Below, piece by piece: positions 61,521-64,000 of a stretch of DNA of 64,000 nucleotides. The DNA is taken from NCBI GenBank assembly GCA_963800705.1, contig CAWDBV010000006.1:1-64000 (forward strand). Direction: 5' to 3'. The DNA is from CAWDBV01 sp963800705. GTDB lineage: Bacteria; Actinomycetota; Thermoleophilia; Solirubrobacterales; 70-9. Under the pieces are notes generated by a model, which worked only from the letters and a program-made list of their open reading frames with translations, was not told where the DNA came from and did no database searches. Numbering within the stretch: position 1 is the first letter of the stretch; each line of letters begins with the position of its first letter. Made by a program: the position numbers and the translations under genes.

Positions 61521-62384
61521 CTGAGCTTCACCGCCCGGCACGAGTCCGCCGACACCGCGTTCGCGAAGCGCGTCCTCGACCGGCTCGAGGACCTGCGGCT
61601 GCGCCTCGAGGAGCGCTTCGACCAGGTGCCGGGCGACATCACCGTCGTCATCCACGACAACCCCGCCTGGCTCGCCGCCGCGCACCCGCTGCTCCCCGCG
61701 GTGCGCTGGGCGGCCGCGCCGGCAGGCCGCCGCTACCTGGCCGGCTGGCCGATGGCGACCGAGCTCCACGTCCTCAACGAGCAGTGGACCGAGCAGCGCG
61801 CCGGCGGCGAGGACTCCGAGCGCGCCCTGCGGGGCACCGCCGAGCGCCTCTACGTGCAGGTCGTGCTCGCCGCCAACAACCCGGCCCTGCCCCCGATCTG
61901 GAGCCCGCGGCGCTTTCTGCGCTACCTGCGCTGGGCGTGGATGATCGAGGGGGCGGCGCAGTACTTCTCCGGCCAGGTGCCGCTCTTCCGGCCCGCGGTC
62001 CTAAACCGGCTCGGGTCGGCGGGCGGCCGAGGTTCCCGCCCTCGCGCCGCGACGCCGTGATCCTCGGCGGGACGGTCTTCGACCTGCTCGAACGCGAGCG
62101 CGGCGCCGCCGCCTGCGAGCTGCTCGTGCAGAGGCTGCGCCGCGAGGGCCCGCGGGGCAACCTCGAGCTCGCTTTCGAGGCGAGGAGCCGCGACATCGAG
62201 CGCGCCTGGCGCGCCCAGCTCGAATCGATGGCGAGCCCGCGGGCGGGCGACCTCGGCGCCAGCTTCTTCGACCTCGACGCCGGGCTCTCCGAGCTCGACG
62301 AGGGCCCGACCGCCCAGCATCTGGACGGCGGCCCCACGCGCGGCAGAACGCCACAAGATGGTGGTCCGCGCTCGGACCGCCTAG
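61521..62384 (+). pseudogene. Peptidase-MA-like protein without visible HExxH, frameshifted as sequenced
   Basis: The conserved order is RHESADTAFAKRVLDRLEDL, ITVVIHDNPAWLAAAHP, LHVLNEQWTE, WAWMIEGAAQYFSGQ and, in another frame, VILGGTVFDLLERERGAAACELLVQ. This resembles gluzincin-type peptidase MA proteins, whose second Glu lies in an EGxAxY helix (here EGAAQYF), but the HExxH position reads RLYVQVV, so it may be inactive. No ATG, GTG or TTG starts the frame; CTG 61521 is one option. The likely end is TAG 62382-62384, sharing CTAG with the convergent gene's stop. Confidence 0.6.
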
Positions 62385-62860
62385 GCGGAGAGCTCGTAGA
62401 GGACCCAGACGACCAGTATCGCGAGCGCCGTCGCCGCTAGGACGCCGGCGGCGAGCTTGCCCGGCGAGCCGATCCCCGGCATCTCGCCCGGGACCGGCTC
62501 TTGGGAGGCGAGCTCGGTGCCGTCGAGCAGGTCGCGCGCCTTCTCGTAGCCGGACTGGGGGACCATCACGTCGCGCGGGCCGGCGGCGAGGAAGTCGGGG
62601 ACGTCGAAGCCGCGGGTCCGCCGCAGGATGCTCGGCACGCCCTCCTCGAGCAGGATCCCCTGGATCATCTCGGCCTCGGCCTGGTTTCGGCCCCCGGCGA
62701 CCCTGATCAGCTCGCCGCGCGAGTACTGCGGGCGGATCTTGCGGGCCTTCTCCTGGGCCTCGGTGACCTCGACCCCCTCGCCGCCGGCCGGGACCAGCGG
62801 CATCCCGCAGTTGCGGCAGAAGCGCTCGCTCTCGGCGTGGCCAGCCCGCAGCGCGAGCAA
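62381..62860 (-). CDS. Zinc-ribbon / DUF2007-like protein with C-terminal membrane helix
   Basis: 159 residues as written from TTG. ERFCRNCGMPL is half of a zinc ribbon; the other half (PFVCSRCG) lies just upstream in another frame, so a missing base near 62850 probably hides the true start. The middle ELIRVAGGRNQAEAEMIQGIL ... VPSILRRTRGF ... DVMVPQSGYEKARDLL resembles DUF2007 (GlnB-like signalling fold), followed by a membrane helix (LAAGVLAATALAILVVWVLY). Directly downstream of the JAMM gene. Confidence 0.7.
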   Translation of the reverse strand: MLALRAGHAESERFCRNCGMPLVPAGGEGVEVTEAQEKARKIRPQYSRGELIRVAGGRNQAEAEMIQGILLEEGVPSILRRTRGFDVPDFLAAGPRDVMVPQSGYEKARDLLDGTELASQEPVPGEMPGIGSPGKLAAGVLAATALAILVVWVLYELSA

Positions 62861-62872
62861 ACGAATGGCTGC

Positions 62873-63268
62873 TCAGCCGTCAATCTCGAGCTCGACCTCG
62901 GAGACCTTGCCGTCCGAGATCTCGAACGCACGGATCGGTTCCTCGTCGGTCATCAGGGAGACGATCACGTAGAGCGTGTCCGGGTAGGTGGCGAGGTTGA
63001 TGTCGGTCTGCGAGGGGTAGGCCGGGCTCTTGGTGTGGGAGTGGTAGATCGCCGCCAGGTCCTCGCCGCGCTCGTCGATCTCCTCCATGATCCGGAACTG
63101 GTCGCTCGGATGGAGGTTGTAGCGGAGCGGGCTCGCCTCGGAGTTGCGCGCCCGGTAAATGTTGGTCGCGGCGCCGTCGCGGGCGCCGATCATCCCGCAG
63201 CACTCGTTCGGCTCGTCCTCGCGGGCATGCGCGATCAGCTCCTCGAAATGCTCGCGGCTGAGCTTCAT
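62873..63268 (-). CDS. JAMM/MPN+ (M67) metallopeptidase
   Basis: 131 residues. The JAMM zinc motif is complete: Glu22 in NECCGMIG and HSHTKSPAYPSQTD (His76, His78, Ser86, Asp89). In actinobacteria such enzymes (Mec-like) release sulfur-carrier proteins from cysteine or remove small modifiers. No ThiS/CysO or E1-like gene is seen next to it here, so the partner is unknown. ATG 63268. Confidence 0.93.
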   Translation of the reverse strand: MKLSREHFEELIAHAREDEPNECCGMIGARDGAATNIYRARNSEASPLRYNLHPSDQFRIMEEIDERGEDLAAIYHSHTKSPAYPSQTDINLATYPDTLYVIVSLMTDEEPIRAFEISDGKVSEVELEIDG

Positions 63269-63280
63269 CGGCGAGTCAAG

Positions 63281-64000
63281 CTAGTAGAAGTGGCCTCCGG
63301 GCGGGCGCAGCGGCTCACGCAGGTCGCCGGCGGCGCTGCCGAGCAGGTCGGCGTCCTCGCGCCCCAGCTCCCAGAGCAGGTCGTCGAGCAGCGGCGGTGA
63401 GATCCCGGCTTTCTCCGCGACGGCGGCGAACGCGTCGGCGGTCGCGGCGCGCACCTCCTCCACCGGGCCCTCCTCGACCAGGCCGGCCCGCAGCGCCAGG
63501 CGCATGAGCACGCTGTCGGCGCAGACGCGCCAGGATTCCGGGTCGGAGGCAGCGAGCCAGCCGCGGCGCTCGGCGATCTTGCAGAACAGGAAGCTCTTCT
63601 TTCGCAGCGGGTCGGAATAGGCCTCGAACGTCGCCAGCCGGTCGAGCATGCCGCCGTCGGCCCCGAGCCGGCCTTCGCCCGCGGCGATCAACTCCATCGC
63701 CGCGCCGTCGTAGTCCTCCAGCAGCTTCCCCGCAAGGTCGCGCCACAGCCGCGCCCGCTCGTCCGGACCGCTGACCGTCTCGCCCTCGATCGAGAACAAG
63801 TCGGCGACCAGATCCTCGTCGGCGTCGGCGAGCGCTTCCGCCGACAGAGTCCCGGGGACGTCCTGTTCCTCCGCCACCCCGAGCGCCCAGAGCAGCGCAC
63901 TGCCCTCGTAGGGCCCCGCGCCGCGGACCTGATGAGCGCGCTCGTACCCGGTGCCGTGGTCGATCGCGCAAAGGAACAGCGCCGCGTCCGGATTCGGCAC
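63281..64000 (-). CDS. Unrecognised cytoplasmic protein (possibly complete, at window edge)
   Basis: 239 residues visible, from a GTG at 63998-64000 that may be internal. Helix-rich and acidic: HGTGYERAHQVRGAGPYEG, then acidic helices, then DRLATFEAYSDPLRKKSFLF, CKIAERRGWLAASDPESWRV and a C-terminal LWELGREDADLLGSAAGD. The DPLRKK segment followed by RGW and DPESW is distinctive, but I cannot name the family. It is 12 bases upstream of the JAMM gene, in the same direction. Confidence 0.6.
   Translation of the reverse strand: MPNPDAALFLCAIDHGTGYERAHQVRGAGPYEGSALLWALGVAEEQDVPGTLSAEALADADEDLVADLFSIEGETVSGPDERARLWRDLAGKLLEDYDGAAMELIAAGEGRLGADGGMLDRLATFEAYSDPLRKKSFLFCKIAERRGWLAASDPESWRVCADSVLMRLALRAGLVEEGPVEEVRAATADAFAAVAEKAGISPPLLDDLLWELGREDADLLGSAAGDLREPLRPPGGHFY

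Overview
This window is about 70% GC chromosomal DNA packed with short, overlapping, operon-arranged genes. The gene content points to a high-GC actinobacterium, and most likely to Thermoleophilia (Solirubrobacterales relatives). The reasons are an A2-type cytochrome oxidase, a GuaB3-type IMP dehydrogenase, an actinobacterial-style c-di-AMP riboswitch, several secreted proteins with polybasic tails, and tandem DUF3352 lipoproteins. The taxonomic placement is inference. No transposase, integrase, CRISPR array, rRNA or tRNA was found.

Layout. 0-10 kb: a parallel beta-helix secreted protein, a CBS protein, a diheme cytochrome c lipoprotein, and a leftward respiratory operon (glycosyltransferase - ctaC - ctaD - tandem Usp-like protein - ctaE - small membrane protein). 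10-16 kb: a rightward run with a GatC/AtzG-like protein, an amidase, a DrrA-type ABC exporter with two permeases, and a GH63-like glycosidase. 16-32 kb: a long leftward housekeeping block with infA, an enoyl-CoA hydratase, HIT, a CCA-adding-type enzyme, alr (one frameshift), the NAD(P)HX repair enzyme, acpS, two DUF3352 lipoproteins, glmS, glmM, rpsI and rplM. 32-34 kb: a promoter and c-di-AMP riboswitch ahead of an M23 peptidase, then a phosphotriesterase-family enzyme. 34-47 kb: leftward guaA/guaB3, a sugar kinase, a D,D-carboxypeptidase, a LysM protein, pyrF, HU, the TldE/TldD pair with two small partners, a cation exporter, rdgB and rph. 47-50 kb: a leftward three-gene module of Ser/Thr kinase, an ECF-like sigma factor carrying its own membrane segment and a Ser/Gly repeat tail, and a single-pass membrane protein. 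50-54 kb: a lone Flp-type pilin, a glycosyltransferase and a large coiled-coil/helix-hairpin-helix protein. 54-62 kb: a histone-deacetylase-family protein, nadB, a Cys-rich small protein, hyuA/hyuB, a DUF1802 protein and a degenerate peptidase-like protein. 62-64 kb: a zinc-ribbon/DUF2007-like membrane protein, a JAMM peptidase and an unrecognised protein reaching the window edge.

Quality. From about 53.9 to 62.4 kb nearly every gene is broken by closely spaced single-base indels, mostly extra G or C. Removing single bases restores normal family sequence, so this looks like uncorrected sequencing error rather than gene decay. Similar isolated shifts hit alr (near 22.73 kb), the roadblock gene and tldD (near 44.6, 44.15 and 43.89 kb), and perhaps the zinc-ribbon gene near 62.85 kb. 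These genes are given as one span each.

Most interesting observations: (1) three unrelated secreted proteins carry the same cassette, two cysteines separated by exactly 11 mostly basic residues; (2) glmM and pyrF appear to start with CTG inside CTGA stop/start overlaps, alongside ATGA, GTGA and TTGA overlaps elsewhere; (3) the kinase / membrane-tethered sigma factor / membrane protein module; (4) a tandem Usp-like protein translationally coupled between cytochrome oxidase subunits I and III; (5) ribosomal protein S9 with a roughly 128-residue acidic, proline-rich N-terminal extension.
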